64,000 nt of DNA from the NCBI GenBank assembly GCA_018697195.1, contig CM031858.1:90075095-90139094 (forward strand), in the 5' to 3' direction. Below, piece after piece: positions 1-10,062 of this stretch (within the stretch, counting starts at the first letter, position 1; every line of letters begins with the position of its first letter). The stretch comes from Certhia americana (Eukaryota > Chordata > Aves > Passeriformes > Certhiidae). The notes beneath the pieces are model-generated. The model was not told the DNA's origin. It did not search any database and worked only from the letters and a program-made list of their open reading frames with translations. The translations under genes and the position numbers were made by a program.

Positions 1-47
1 CTAGAACTAGATCTCAATATAAAATTTTAAAAAATCAGTCTTACCTT

Positions 48-89
48 TGTGCTCAGAAACATCATGGAGATGTGATGTTTCTGAGCACA
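48..89. repeat. Perfect 17-bp inverted repeat (hairpin), 8-nt loop
   Basis: The left arm at 48-64 (TGTGCTCAGAAACATCA) is exactly complementary to the right arm at 73-89, with an 8-nt loop at 65-72. A G-T pair and an A-T pair can extend it outward to 46-91. It lies just upstream of a decayed CR1 and does not belong to the CR1 sequence. Function unknown; it may be a template-switch product or a small RNA hairpin. Confidence 0.85.
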
Positions 90-106
90 GAAGATTCACA
101 TCCCCC

Positions 107-815
107 TGGAAATTATTCCAAGGCACATATTTAGTAAAAGACGAGAGGTGGCAGTCAACATGGCTTCACTAAGGGCACTGTGCTTGACAAGTCTGGTGAC
201 CTATTGTGATGGAATTACAACACTGGTAGAAAAGGGAAGAGCAAACAACATGGTGTAATTGGACTTGTGCAAAGTACTTGACACTGTGTTGGATGATCTT
301 GTTTCTAAACTGGACAGACATGGGTCTGATGCCCACTTAGTAAATAAAGAATTGTCTGGATTACTGTACTCAAAGGGTTGCAGTCAATGACTCAATGTCC
401 ATGGAGAATCCAGTGACAACTGGTTTCCACAGGGATTGGTATTGAGACCAGTGTTGTTTAATGTTTTTGTTGGTGACAAGGACAATGGGATTGAAGGCAC
501 TCTCAGCAAGTTTCCTGACAACACCCGGCTGTGTGGTGCAGTTGACATGCTGGAGGGAAGGGACGCGATCCAGAGGGACCTTTACAGGCTTGAGAGGTGG
601 GTCTGGTGAACCTCATAAAGCTCAAGAAGGCCAAGCACAAAGTCCTGCAGCTGGGTCGGGGCAATCCCAAGCACAAATAGAAGCTGTGCAGAGCATGGAT
701 TGACACCAGTCCTGAGGAGATGGTCTGGGGGGGGAAGTCGGTAGATGAGCAGTTCAATATCAAGCTTGAAGCCCAAAACCATAACCTGGGCTTCATCAAA
801 AGAAGCATGGCCAGC
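107..815 (+). mobile_element. CR1 LINE fragment, reverse-transcriptase region of ORF2
   Basis: The sequence follows the avian CR1 ORF2 order. It starts with the block around 'agccaacatggcttcac', which encodes the QHGF-type RT motif. Then come the LDxxKxxDTV region near 260-290, 'caatgactcaatgtcc' near 385, and the block leading to FADD near 505-525. It continues with 'ctgggtcggggcaatccc' near 650 and 'catcaaaagaagcatggcc' near 795-812. Frames are broken by stops and small indels. The catalytic FADD position reads as FPDN-like, so the copy is dead. The next ~250 bp of the CR1 consensus do not follow; GC-rich sequence replaces them. The CR1 3' end at 2335-2690 on the same strand may be the rest of this element or a separate copy. 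Confidence 0.88.
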
Positions 816-1021
816 AATGCCAAACCTGGCAAAGGAATATCTTTTCCAATGCACAAGAAAACCTGGGAAAAAACCACACAGCAGGACAGGTAGGGCTCAA
901 AGCAGAGCAGGGCCCAAGCCGCGGTGCCGCGGCGGCGCTGCAGTCTCGGTTCCGGGCAGTAGAGGGCGCCGCGTGGTTGAGCTGGAGGGCGGGAGCGGGG
1001 CTGGCCCGGGCCGGGGCAATG

Positions 1022-1097
1022 CTGGGTGTGTGCCCCATGCCCTGGGTGTGTGCCCCGTGCTCTGGGTGCCTGCCCCATGCCCTGGGTGTGTGCCCCA
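1022..1097 (+). repeat. 20-bp minisatellite, about 4 copies, running into an assembly gap
   Basis: Consecutive units start at 1022, 1042, 1062 and 1082. Each is a variant of CTGGGTGTGTGCCCCATGCC, with one to three changes per unit. The array is cut by ten Ns at 1098-1107, so its true copy number is unknown. Apparent proteins read across it are low-complexity artefacts. Confidence 0.9.
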
Positions 1098-1107
1098 NNN
1101 NNNNNNN
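1098..1107. other. Assembly gap (10 N)
   Basis: Ten Ns interrupt the GC-rich minisatellite. A ten-base placeholder normally marks unknown length, so the array may be longer. Confidence 0.95.
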
Positions 1108-2334
1108 CCTCCAACCTGTGCCTATGCTCAGCTCTAGCGCTTGGGTGAGTGTTGGAAAACCATGAACTGGTGATTTGAAATAGAACTTTTTGAGGAATGA
1201 GTGTTGCTGCTTTTATGTTGTCTTCGAGCAGAAACCAGCATGTACTCTGTGCTCACTCTTTGCAGGTGTTAAATATTGTTTCATTGATGTTCACTTTTTC
1301 CCACCTCCCTTGTTTAAAGGACTCACCTTAGCTGAATGCTTTAAGCTTTGTGAACAAAGACCTGGTCTGAGAAACTGCTGCGAGGAAGTTTGTTCTCCCA
1401 TGCAAGCTTGAAATCCAAAATGGTCATAGAACATGGCATATGACACGATTACAGGAACACCAAACACTAGGGAGTAATTATTGCTTGAATCAAACCTATT
1501 GTCACTGTTGCAACTCGACTGGATTTAGAAAAGTTTGGAGTTTAGAGCAGACGCTGAGGAAATTGGCAGTAATTTGACATTTGTAAAGCTGTAGGGTTGA
1601 GAAACTGTTAAATTACAAGGAAAACTATGCTGTTGATGAAAATCTACACAAAACCTGAAAATTATTATGGTCCTACAAGAGAAATGTAACCTTTGGAGAA
1701 AGGATAGACATTATCTTCTGCCATTATCATGGATCCAAATCTAAAATATGTGATGTGGCCAGGAGAATGCGTTCTGTTTTGAACATGAATAGTTGTAGTC
1801 ATGCGCTGTTAATGATTTTGTTACACTGGTGAAAAAAGCCCCAAAGCATTGTCCCCAAATCCCATATGTGCACTCTAAATCAGGCTATTGAAGCAATATG
1901 TGATAGTGTCTCTTTATTTGCTATATCTGTCCTGTAGAGACAGCATGCCTGCATTTATTTCTCTCTAAAGATCATGGATTTCTGCAGGGTTTTGTGTGAG
2001 AACAAGGACCTTATATAATAAGTAATCCAATAAATGTAAAAAATGCTGTATATGTATGTATTTTTCAAACAGTACTTTTGATTCTCAAGAGGCAGGCTGG
2101 ACTCCAGAATTGCCTAGATGACATTACAACACTTGGAAAGGTTGCTGGAGGTCATGAGAAACATATATAGGCATCAGTTAGACTAGGCTGAAAGAAAATG
2201 TCCAAATGTCTCTACAAAGAAAGAGGCATACCTTCCTTGAAGGGTAAGAGGAGAAGACAATGCTGTTTCAAAAAAACAAATAACCTGTTCTAAATAATTT
2301 ATTTGCAATTAAATTAATTTCATGAATACCCTTG
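1108..2334. other. Unassigned sequence between two CR1 segments
   Basis: No repeat family or gene recognised. A cysteine-rich 73-codon frame at 1190-1411 (residues around LAECFKLCEQRPGLRNCCEEVC) has no family I can name and is probably chance. An AATAAA at about 2031, followed by an A-rich stretch, looks like a polyadenylation signal. This would fit a retrocopied transcript end, but there is no clear poly(A) tail or target-site duplication. Confidence 0.4.
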
Positions 2335-2690
2335 AAGATTTGGGATGATATAATTGTGACTTTCCAGTCCCTGAAGGGAGCCTGCAAGAAACATGGAAAG
2401 AGAGCATTTACAAGAGCATTTATAAGACAGGACAAGGGAGAATGGTTTCAAAAGAAGCTTATATTAGATATAAGAAAGCAATTCTTTCCTGTGAGGGTGG
2501 TGAGTCCCTGGAATAGCTTGCCCAGAGAAGTTGTGGGTGTCTCGTCCCTGAAGGTGCTCAAGGCCAGGCTGGATGGGGCTCTGAGCAACCTGCTCTAGTG
2601 TAATGTGTCGCTGCCCTTGGAAGGAGGGTTGGAACTAAATGATCATTGGGGTCCCTTCCAACCATAAGACATTCTATGATTCTGTGTATT
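2335..2690 (+). mobile_element. CR1 LINE 3' end (ORF2 C-terminus plus 3' UTR)
   Basis: The frame at 2332-2598 ends with the CR1 ORF2 tail: LDIRKQFFPVRVVSPWNSLPREVV, then a KARLDGALSNLL-like terminus and a stop at 2596. The 3' UTR follows, with 'gttggaactaaatgatca' and 'cccttccaacc', and ends in 'cattctatgattctgtg' close to 2685. This is the standard avian CR1 3' end on the + strand. The last 88 codons remain open, so this copy is less decayed than the ancient ones elsewhere in the window. Confidence 0.93.
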
Positions 2691-2898
2691 TGATACAATT
2701 CTGTTATATTTAGTGTCCTGGCTGGAAGCTATATTCAGATTACAGTGATTTGGAGTTGCTGCAAACAGGATCCACATACCCATCCTAGACTGCTGTCAGC
2801 TAATTCCTGAGGAAAGAAGAAAAACAATATTTGAATGTAATCATGCAAGATGATACTTTCTTTGGTTCTGTCTTAACTATACCTGTGATGACTGACAT

Positions 2899-3108
2899 AA
2901 AGAACATGTCTGTCTTGTCCAGAGCATCCGTGGACTCAAGATTCCCTCCCTCCCTTAAATGTTGTCCTGAGAAGTTAATGTTTACTGTGAGCAGTTTTTC
3001 TGGGGACCAAAGGTAATGATGATAATCTAGATATGGTAGACTATCTTTCTGAAAGTTCTGTCAGCTCAGAAATAGTTATTTGAAGGAAAACTAGCAAATG
3101 ACAAAAGG
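2899..3108 (+). repeat. Unidentified ~210-bp dispersed repeat, copy A
   Basis: Matches 9840-10062 in the same orientation at roughly 85-90 percent by eye. Long identical blocks include 'cctccctcccttaaatg', 'ttaatgtttactgtgagcag', 'actatctttctgaaag' and 'ggaaaactagcaaatgac'. The similarity begins at 'ataaagaa' and stops at an A-run after 'aaatgac'. I do not recognise the family. No terminal inverted repeats or target duplications are obvious. Confidence 0.85.
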
Positions 3109-3828
3109 CTCTTATTGCTAAAGAACTTTTTACCAGTAATCATAACCATTGTATGAGGGTTATTATATTTATCTTCCAGAGAAACACTTTTGGAAAAATA
3201 AAAAAAGAAAAGAAAAAAGAAGTATTGAGAGAAAAATAAGCATAAGAAAGTGCTTATTTGCATATAGGCTACACAGAAATGTAGATCCTGCTGTGGAAGA
3301 CACAGATTCAAAAGAACCATAGATTACTTGGTGATGGTATGAAAAAACCAGAACTCAAAGGGTTGGGATCTGAATTATCACAGGGCTGCTGAGATTTTTT
3401 TCTGTTCTCATATGACAAAAGTTATAAAAAAGACCACTCTGAGTGCTTGTTCTTCATTAGACATTTCACCAGTAATTGAAAAACAAGGACAGTTATTGCA
3501 TTACCAGAATTTGAAATTTAAAGTCTAACATGGATAAATTATCATAAAACAGGTGAAGCCCTTGCAGTGATATACTTTAAAATATTGAAAAGCTTGGTAT
3601 AAGGTTCACTCTTCCATGTAACATTTCTCAGAAAAGCTATGAACTAGACATGTGGTATGACATGCTCATCTGCTGAGATAAGGAGAATAGATGAGAAAAT
3701 ATCATGCAGCCTAATGAAACGTTAGATCAAAAATCTGACCTAAAGATAGGCATTGGTTGTCACCATAGGATATTTAGATTTAAGGCACTCTAAACTCTTG
3801 TGTTACTTCCTTGTGGCCATTTGATGTG
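3109..3828. other. AT-rich unique sequence, nothing recognised
   Basis: Contains an A-rich run near 3195-3235 and an 8-bp imperfect-loop hairpin near 3235-3260. No coding or repeat signature. Confidence 0.5.
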
Positions 3829-3856
3829 CATTATACCACAATGAAGTGGTATAATG
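3829..3856. repeat. Perfect 11-bp hairpin, 6-nt loop
   Basis: CATTATACCAC at 3829-3839 and its exact complement GTGGTATAATG at 3846-3856, with loop AATGAA. The flanking sequence is not symmetrical. Confidence 0.85.
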
Positions 3857-4143
3857 ACCCATTCTCTCCTAGATTCATCAAACCCCACAACATTTAGTGT
3901 CAATCCATTTGACAGTATAGCACTTGATTGCTTTGATTTAACCACTATGGTAACGATTTCAGAACAGGTCAGAAGTAGATTCATATCTATGTGCTCATTT
4001 GGGTTTTTCCGAGAGAGAGGAGACACCATTTTATCTGTGGACTAGCAAGCTAGCTGAAAAGTGGAATATGTCCATATTTGAAACCGAGTTTACACACAAA
4101 TAAGTTGAAAGAAAACACTTTAATGGACTTTCCCTTATTTGTC

Positions 4144-4238
4144 ATCTTCTGCATTGCTGTTTTGAGCAAAGGTGTAATAGAACTTTGCTAGATTGTTGGT
4201 TCTAATCGACCTTTGCTCAAAACAGCAATTCAGAAGAT
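4144..4238. repeat. 95-nt near-perfect hairpin (30-bp arms, structured loop)
   Basis: The left arm 4144-4173 and right arm 4209-4238 pair at 29 of 30 positions; the single mismatch is C4152 versus A4230. The 35-nt loop at 4174-4208 contains a further inner stem, TAGAAC 4178-4183 with GTTCTA 4199-4204. Size and shape fit a precursor of a small RNA (pre-miRNA or hairpin siRNA) or a palindromic MITE. I see no TA or other clear target-site duplication, and the sequence matches no miRNA or MITE I remember. No second copy is visible in this window. Confidence 0.9.
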
Positions 4239-7200
4239 ACCAGAAGAATTCTATATGGAAAGAGATGTGTTAAATATTGCTAGGTTATGGATGCCTAAGG
4301 CTAGAACATGAGTGCAGATGGCTGAAGTTCAACAGATGCCACAGAACTACAGAACTTGCATAAATATGTGATGTCAAGTGTGGGAAATCAGAGTGACATT
4401 TTTCTGTGCAAGTATGAAAGCCAGAGCACTTTACAAAAAAAAAAAAAAAAAAAAAAGAAAAAAAAATTACGTTCCCAGTCTTTTACATTTGCATTAAAAA
4501 AAGAAAAAAAAGAAGGCTGTGTTCTATGTCTCTATCCTATCTATCAGATATGGATGGAATTTTTCTTGCAGGTTCTTGCAAAAAAATTCAGAATATCTAT
4601 TGTAAAATATCAAAGATATAGGCTTTATCTCCCATCTAATGGCTTTATGAAAATTGATGTCATAATTAGAAACATATAAAAAAGGCTACGTAGTCATACT
4701 CAACTCTCAAAATACAATGCAGCACTGCTGAGACATAAGGTTTCACAGTAATATTCTCTTCAGTAGAGAATGAATGAAAATTAGCTTGCTTCTACTGTGA
4801 GAAAATTTATGCCAAAGCTTTGGGGCCTCCAGATGTATCAGGTGGCACAGTGTGAAATTAAAAGCTAAATCTCACTTGCATTTAGTGCCACCATTCCCAG
4901 AAATAGATGCTGGGCCTTTGTAATGAGAAACAATGGTCACATGCAACAGTGTTATCCTGAGAGATCAGTGCAGTGGTCATATCAAATCCTCAATGCACAC
5001 AGACACATTGGGCAGGGAAGCAGCCAGTGCTTCATCCAAATTCCATGAGGGAAAAATTGCAGGAAACTCTGGGAGCTTCAGGCAGAGAGTCAGGGCAGGT
5101 GAAAGCAGCTGAGCCATAGGATGAATCATGTCACATTGAGGGCTTCTGGACCCTTTACAGCAGAAGTGCTGATATCTGAAGGTGCCTCAGAGTGATTGAA
5201 TATTGTTATGTGGTTAACAGTTTGCCCCTTTTTAGCCAAAAAGCACAGTTTCTGATTCTTTTAGGGAAACAATCACCTCTTTTAATAAAATAGAAGCATT
5301 ATTTGGAGAGCTTATGTTTGAGAGGTTCAGCTGGGATACCTTGCAATGAGGAGTCAGGTGCTCATTAACTTCAGCATTTAGCACTGCGAGAATATTCCTA
5401 GGCTACGATTATTGCATGACACACACTGCCCAGTGGAACTCTATTTTAGTTCTTTCACCAGAGTGTTTTTCAATGTACTAAGTCTATACCTAGATGAAAA
5501 TGAGGTCACTACTAACATTTTATCTTTCTGATGTTTTACATTTTGTTCCATATGAAGTTTGTGCATTTGTGTCTCAAAAATCCATTCATTTTCTCTGATG
5601 ACAGTCTTCGTCAGGAACATCTCCAGCTTCTCTAAAACATCTTCTGTTCATTTGAGACTCTGCAAATGGTGAGAGATGATAAAAAAACCTTACTATCAAA
5701 GGTAATCTGATCAAAAGTAGTTTGTTATACAGGCAAGATATCTGAAAAACAGTTTTCAGTGTCTTTATAAAAAAGAATGAAAATTCAGTTATATTGATGT
5801 AATATCTCACCTGCCTTTTATAAAGCGGATTTCATAAGCGATGCTGGATTTGTACTTTAGGCAGTAGCCACTACATTTGGAATCAATGATTACATGTCTT
5901 GACTTTTGCCATTAGTTATAATAAAACAAATATGTATGGATTTTTATTTTTTTTCACTGTGAACACTTTACAGGACATGAGTTAAACATGTGTGCAGCTC
6001 CAGACTGCATGAGCATAATCCAAGCGTAAAACAGCACATTATCTCTGAAGTCTCACATGTCTTTTCGTTAAACTTTCCAGTTGGGGCTGAAAAACCTTGC
6101 TAAAAAAGAACTTTTGTATACAAATAATGGGAAGAATGATGAGGATTCTTTTTTCTGACCTTAATATTTTTAAATATACAGGAAATTATGAGGGCAGAAC
6201 ATAGCGCTGTAAATCTTGTGTTTTGGTAAAAATGAAGACCCTTTGACATTAGTAAAAAAAGAATCACAGTTGTGGAGAAGTAGGCCCTCTAGCTGACAAA
6301 AAATGATGTCTGACTAGAGCTTTTCAGAATTCAGTTATTTTAATGAAAAAAAAAAAAAAATGAGGCTGCTGTTTGAAAATTAAAAATGTAATTGTTTTTT
6401 CTTTCTCTTCTTTGTGTGTCTGTCCCCCGCCCATAAAAGCTGTTTTTTTAGTGCTTGCTTTCTCTTTTTTTAGAACTATAATTGGATATATATTTGTAAG
6501 TCATGAGGGTTTATGTTGCACACATTTGTTCTATGGCTAATTGTTTTTCTTAGATCCTGTAATTTTTTTTCCCAAGGCTGAATGCTCCTCCTTACTTTTT
6601 TACTGTGTTTTAATATTAACTGAAGCAACTTATGAGAATACTATATCAAAATATGTGTGGCAAGTCAAAGAGCTGCTAAGAGTGGGACAGCCAAGAAACC
6701 TGTATAGAGAAGAGCCAGCATCCATTATTTTTCTTGATGGAACCTTTCTTGTGATTCTGTGCTTCCAGTACCTCTGAATATCTGAAGAATTTAGAATTTT
6801 GTCAGATGTCAAGTCTCCTGACTTCATAGTAAGGGAAACAGACAGTTGCTTATAAAAAGTCATGATTGGCAAATGATCTGTAAAAAAATGAAAATGTATT
6901 AATTTCTCCATACATAAACGTGTTAGTTTAAACAACTTCAATAAAACTATTCTATCTAAAGTGGCAGTAATTAAAAAGACAGAACCAGACTCTTCTGATA
7001 TATGCAGAGCAAAAATGAGGCAACAGTCACAAGCTGAAACAAGGAAAATGCTGTCTACGTAATATGAAGAATAAAAAATTCACAATGAAGGTAATTAAGC
7101 TGTGGAAAGAGATTTTTCTAAATCTGATTTGAAAAGACTATGAGCAGCATGATATAAGTCTAAAGTTAACCTTCTAAGATGATCTTCAGAGGCCTCTTCT

Positions 7201-8577
7201 AACCTTTTCTATGACATATATATCTATATGCATACACATATAAATGTGTGTGTGTATATATCTGTATGTAACTATTCTATATAACATCTAATACAATATA
7301 TTTTTTGCTGAATATCCCAGTAAGGATAAGGAAAAATAGCATCTTTGTTCCAGAATCTTTCAAACTGCTGACTTGAAGGAAACCCTAAGGGAAACAGATA
7401 TCCATCCAAGAGATCAAAGGCATGAAGAAGCTATTGGGACATTTCAGAACCCTATCTACCTCATGAAGGAAAACATCCTTTTAATTTTTTTCCTCTCAGT
7501 AAATGCTATTTGTTAAGGAATCATGTTAAAAACCCCCACATTTTTTAGTATTTGTGGAAGAAGAAGGCCAGATTTAGAACAAGATAGGACATAGAAAGAT
7601 AGTCTGTCCTACTTCATACCCAAAGCTAAGTGATCTATCCTTCCTTTTTCTAATACTAAAGTGTATTTAGCTGAAATACACTGGAGTAAATGCATTTTGT
7701 CAATTCAGAAGATTCCTAATCTGCAGTTTAATATTCAAAAATAAATTCCCTTTCCTGTTTAATTCATCTTTACCAAAAAATAAAACCCCAAACAGAAATG
7801 GTTTTGGATTTAATCAAGTTGGAAGCTTGGACTTTTGTCTCAAAACCATGCTTTAGAGTTAAGAAGATCAAAGTTCTGCAATACATGCCATGTAATGTTT
7901 TCTTCACTAATTTTTAATTGTGGAGAAATTTTTGCATCAATTTGTTGACACGTGCTCTGGCTGAATGTCAGGTTTCTGCTACAGGGAGTGCAGCATTACT
8001 GTGAGACAGTTTCAAAGCAGGATTTCTGACTGGATGAATGGATGATTGCATGCTCTGCAGTTGCCTTATTGAAACCTGCTACTCACACAATCTTACTCCT
8101 AGAAGGAATAAAAATACCATAATTCAAAAGTATAGAAGAGATTCATTTACAAGCACTTAAGACTGACTCATGAACAAAAGGTCCTGTGTAGTCTTACAAC
8201 ATGCCAGTAGAACATAATTCTGCACCTCTTAGATGAGTAATGCCTCATTACCCGAGTCATACCCTGGGTGAAGACCACCTGAATGATGTTAGATTCAGGC
8301 AACACAGAGGTGGAAAGAGGAAAATATTTGGTAATATAAATCACAACTAAGGCCATCTGTCCTGCAATTGTCAAGGCAGTAGACTGCCTCAGGCTCCTCC
8401 TGGGCTCTTCATCACTACCAGCTACCTGAATAGTAACAGCTGCTGCACTTTCTTTCATCTGTGGATAGTGAGGAGGCAGTATTCCAGCTTGTCAGCTGCT
8501 AGTGTGCCCACAGTGAGCCATATATTTTTTATCTTTGAATCAGGCTATTACAGTAACACACTTCACATGGGAATACA
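4239..8577. other. AT-rich sequence without recognised genes or repeats
   Basis: Holds A-rich runs at about 4434-4467 (just upstream of the start of this interval's unique part), 4495-4512 and 6345-6360. A TA/TG-rich simple stretch lies near 7205-7270. Short frames at 4356-4679, 6541-6777 and 8168-8458 have no recognisable product. Confidence 0.5.
4434..4467 (+). repeat. Poly(A)-rich low-complexity run
   Basis: About 30 A residues interrupted by one G. It could be an old retrocopy tail, but nothing upstream is recognisable. Confidence 0.8.
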
Positions 8578-8593
8578 TTTCTATATATAGAAA
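8578..8593. repeat. 16-bp perfect palindrome
   Basis: TTTCTATATATAGAAA reads the same on both strands, with no spacer. It lies in AT-rich DNA, where chance palindromes are more common. Confidence 0.8.
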
Positions 8594-8769
8594 AATTTCC
8601 AATGTCTTAACATTTAAATACAGTGGATGCACTTCAACGAGCAACTTTTTTTCTTTGATTAAACACTGACTGTTCCTCAGTTATCAAATCAAATTTGAGA
8701 TCTTAGGTCTTGGTCTTCAAAAGCTCGAGAGAGAGAGAGGATAAATTTAGAAATATAAACATTATAATC

Positions 8770-9240
8770 ATAATAGACTGGAAGGTTGCATAAAGAGAAC
8801 ATCTAATCCATCTTTCCTGCCAGAAGGCATAATCAACAAGGCAAATATCACCTCAGGTATATATTGGTCCAAGCTATTTTTATATATCTCCAAAGGAGAA
8901 CTTTCACAGACTCCCCAGACAATCTGTTCCCAGGCTTCGCTAACTTTGATCACTATTAAAAAAAAAAAAAAAAAATCATATTAGTAACCTAAATCTTCCC
9001 TGTTGCAATTGAAACCCATTATTTCCTGTTCTATCCAACTTGAACGTGGAAAACAGATTTTTCTTTTTCTTCCTGCAGCAGCCTTTTGCTTACTTGAAGA
9101 CTCCTGTGCCTATCTTCAATCTTCTCTTTAGGTTAAACAACCCTAACTCATCAAGTCTTTCTACAAACCTTCTCATCAATCTCAGTGCTGTCTTTCAGAC
9201 TCTTTTCAGTTGGTTCAAAACTGAACAGAGTGGTGCAAAT
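8770..9240 (-). mobile_element. Ancient amniote CR1 3' region
   Basis: Read on the minus strand, this is the 3' end of an old CR1. From low to high coordinate it shows 'gactggaagg', 'catctaatccat', 'atctccaaaggagaactttcac', 'ccagacaatctgttccc', 'cctgttgcaattgaaaccc' and 'ttcctgttctatcc'. It continues with the 'cttgaagactcctgtgcc' and 'aggttaaacaaccc' blocks and ends near 'caaaactgaacagagtg'. This order matches the 3' UTR and ORF2 C-terminal block of amniote CR1 families. An A-run of 18 at about 8957-8974 interrupts the element. Divergence is high, so the copy is old. Confidence 0.75.
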
Positions 9241-9839
9241 AAAGCTTTATATTAACTTCTGAATAGATGAAATAAAAAGGCTAAAATATTCAAAAATACA
9301 GATGAATGAAATTGTCTTTTCAGCTTAATTCTGATTGGATATTAGTAAGGTAGTGCTTTCAAATGGCAGATGAAAATGTGTTATGAAAGTTGAGATACTA
9401 GGTAATAAGAACATGAACAAACATAGAAGCACATATTAGATGGAATATACTGAAAGACCTTACAAAAAATTTCCATCTGGTTCTGAAATGTTTAATGAAA
9501 GGGCAAAATAAGAGATGGTGCAAATAGGAATCAACCTAAGAAAAGGCCATAACCACACTGAAAAGGGAACAAGAATAAAGAATTAGGCATGTGCTTAACC
9601 ACGCTGAGTTTCAGGTGATGTATAGGTATCCATAGAAAATATTAGAGAATTGTGACAGGGGCTCTGAACTGAGTCAAGAGATCTAAGGCTCATTTCTGAA
9701 ACCGACAAATGTGCCCATCAAATCCATTCACCAGAGAATTCTGCACATTCTACTAATAGAGCTAGAAGAAAGCAGAATTTTATTATATTCCTAAACATAA
9801 CATGACCTAATTCCTATGAAGAACTATAAAAAAAGTATA
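9241..9839. other. AT-rich unique sequence, nothing recognised
   Basis: Only a 12-bp palindrome (ATAAAGCTTTAT, near 9240-9252) stands out. No coding or repeat signature. Confidence 0.5.
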
Positions 9840-10062
9840 TAAAGAATATGTCTGTCTTGTCCGAACACTCCATGGACCTAGGATTTCCTCCCTCCCTTAA
9901 ATGTCATCCTGAGAAATTAATGTTTACTGTGAGCAGTTTTACTGGGGGACAAAGATAATGATGATAATTTAAATATGGGAGACTATCTTTCTGAAAGTTC
10001 TGTCAGTTTAGAGGTGATTATTAGTTCTTTGAAGGAAAACTAGCAAATGACAAAAAAAAATT
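9840..10062 (+). repeat. Unidentified ~210-bp dispersed repeat, copy B
   Basis: Partner of 2899-3108 in the same orientation. Relative to copy A it has a short insertion of about 6-8 bp near 10015-10030. It ends in a longer A-run (nine A) after 'aaatgac'; copy A has four there. A longer A-run at the same end could be the remnant of a retrotransposon tail, but this is only inference. Confidence 0.85.

Larger units (their letters stand above)
890..1125. other. GC-rich CpG-containing island with G-quadruplex motif
   Basis: A sharp jump in GC and CpG content compared with the AT-rich surroundings. Between 987 and 1016 the + strand carries five runs of three or more G separated by 1, 3, 7 and 2 bases, which fits the G3+N1-7 quadruplex rule. 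Several CGCC/GCGG words occur at 917-975. The block lies between two CR1 segments. It could be a small CpG island or a GC-rich tandem-repeat locus; I see no open frame with a recognisable product. Confidence 0.7.

Noticed and set aside
503..1137. Long overlapping frames of up to 203 codons on both strands
   Set aside because: They run through CR1 sequence, a GC-rich minisatellite and Ns; low-complexity artefacts.
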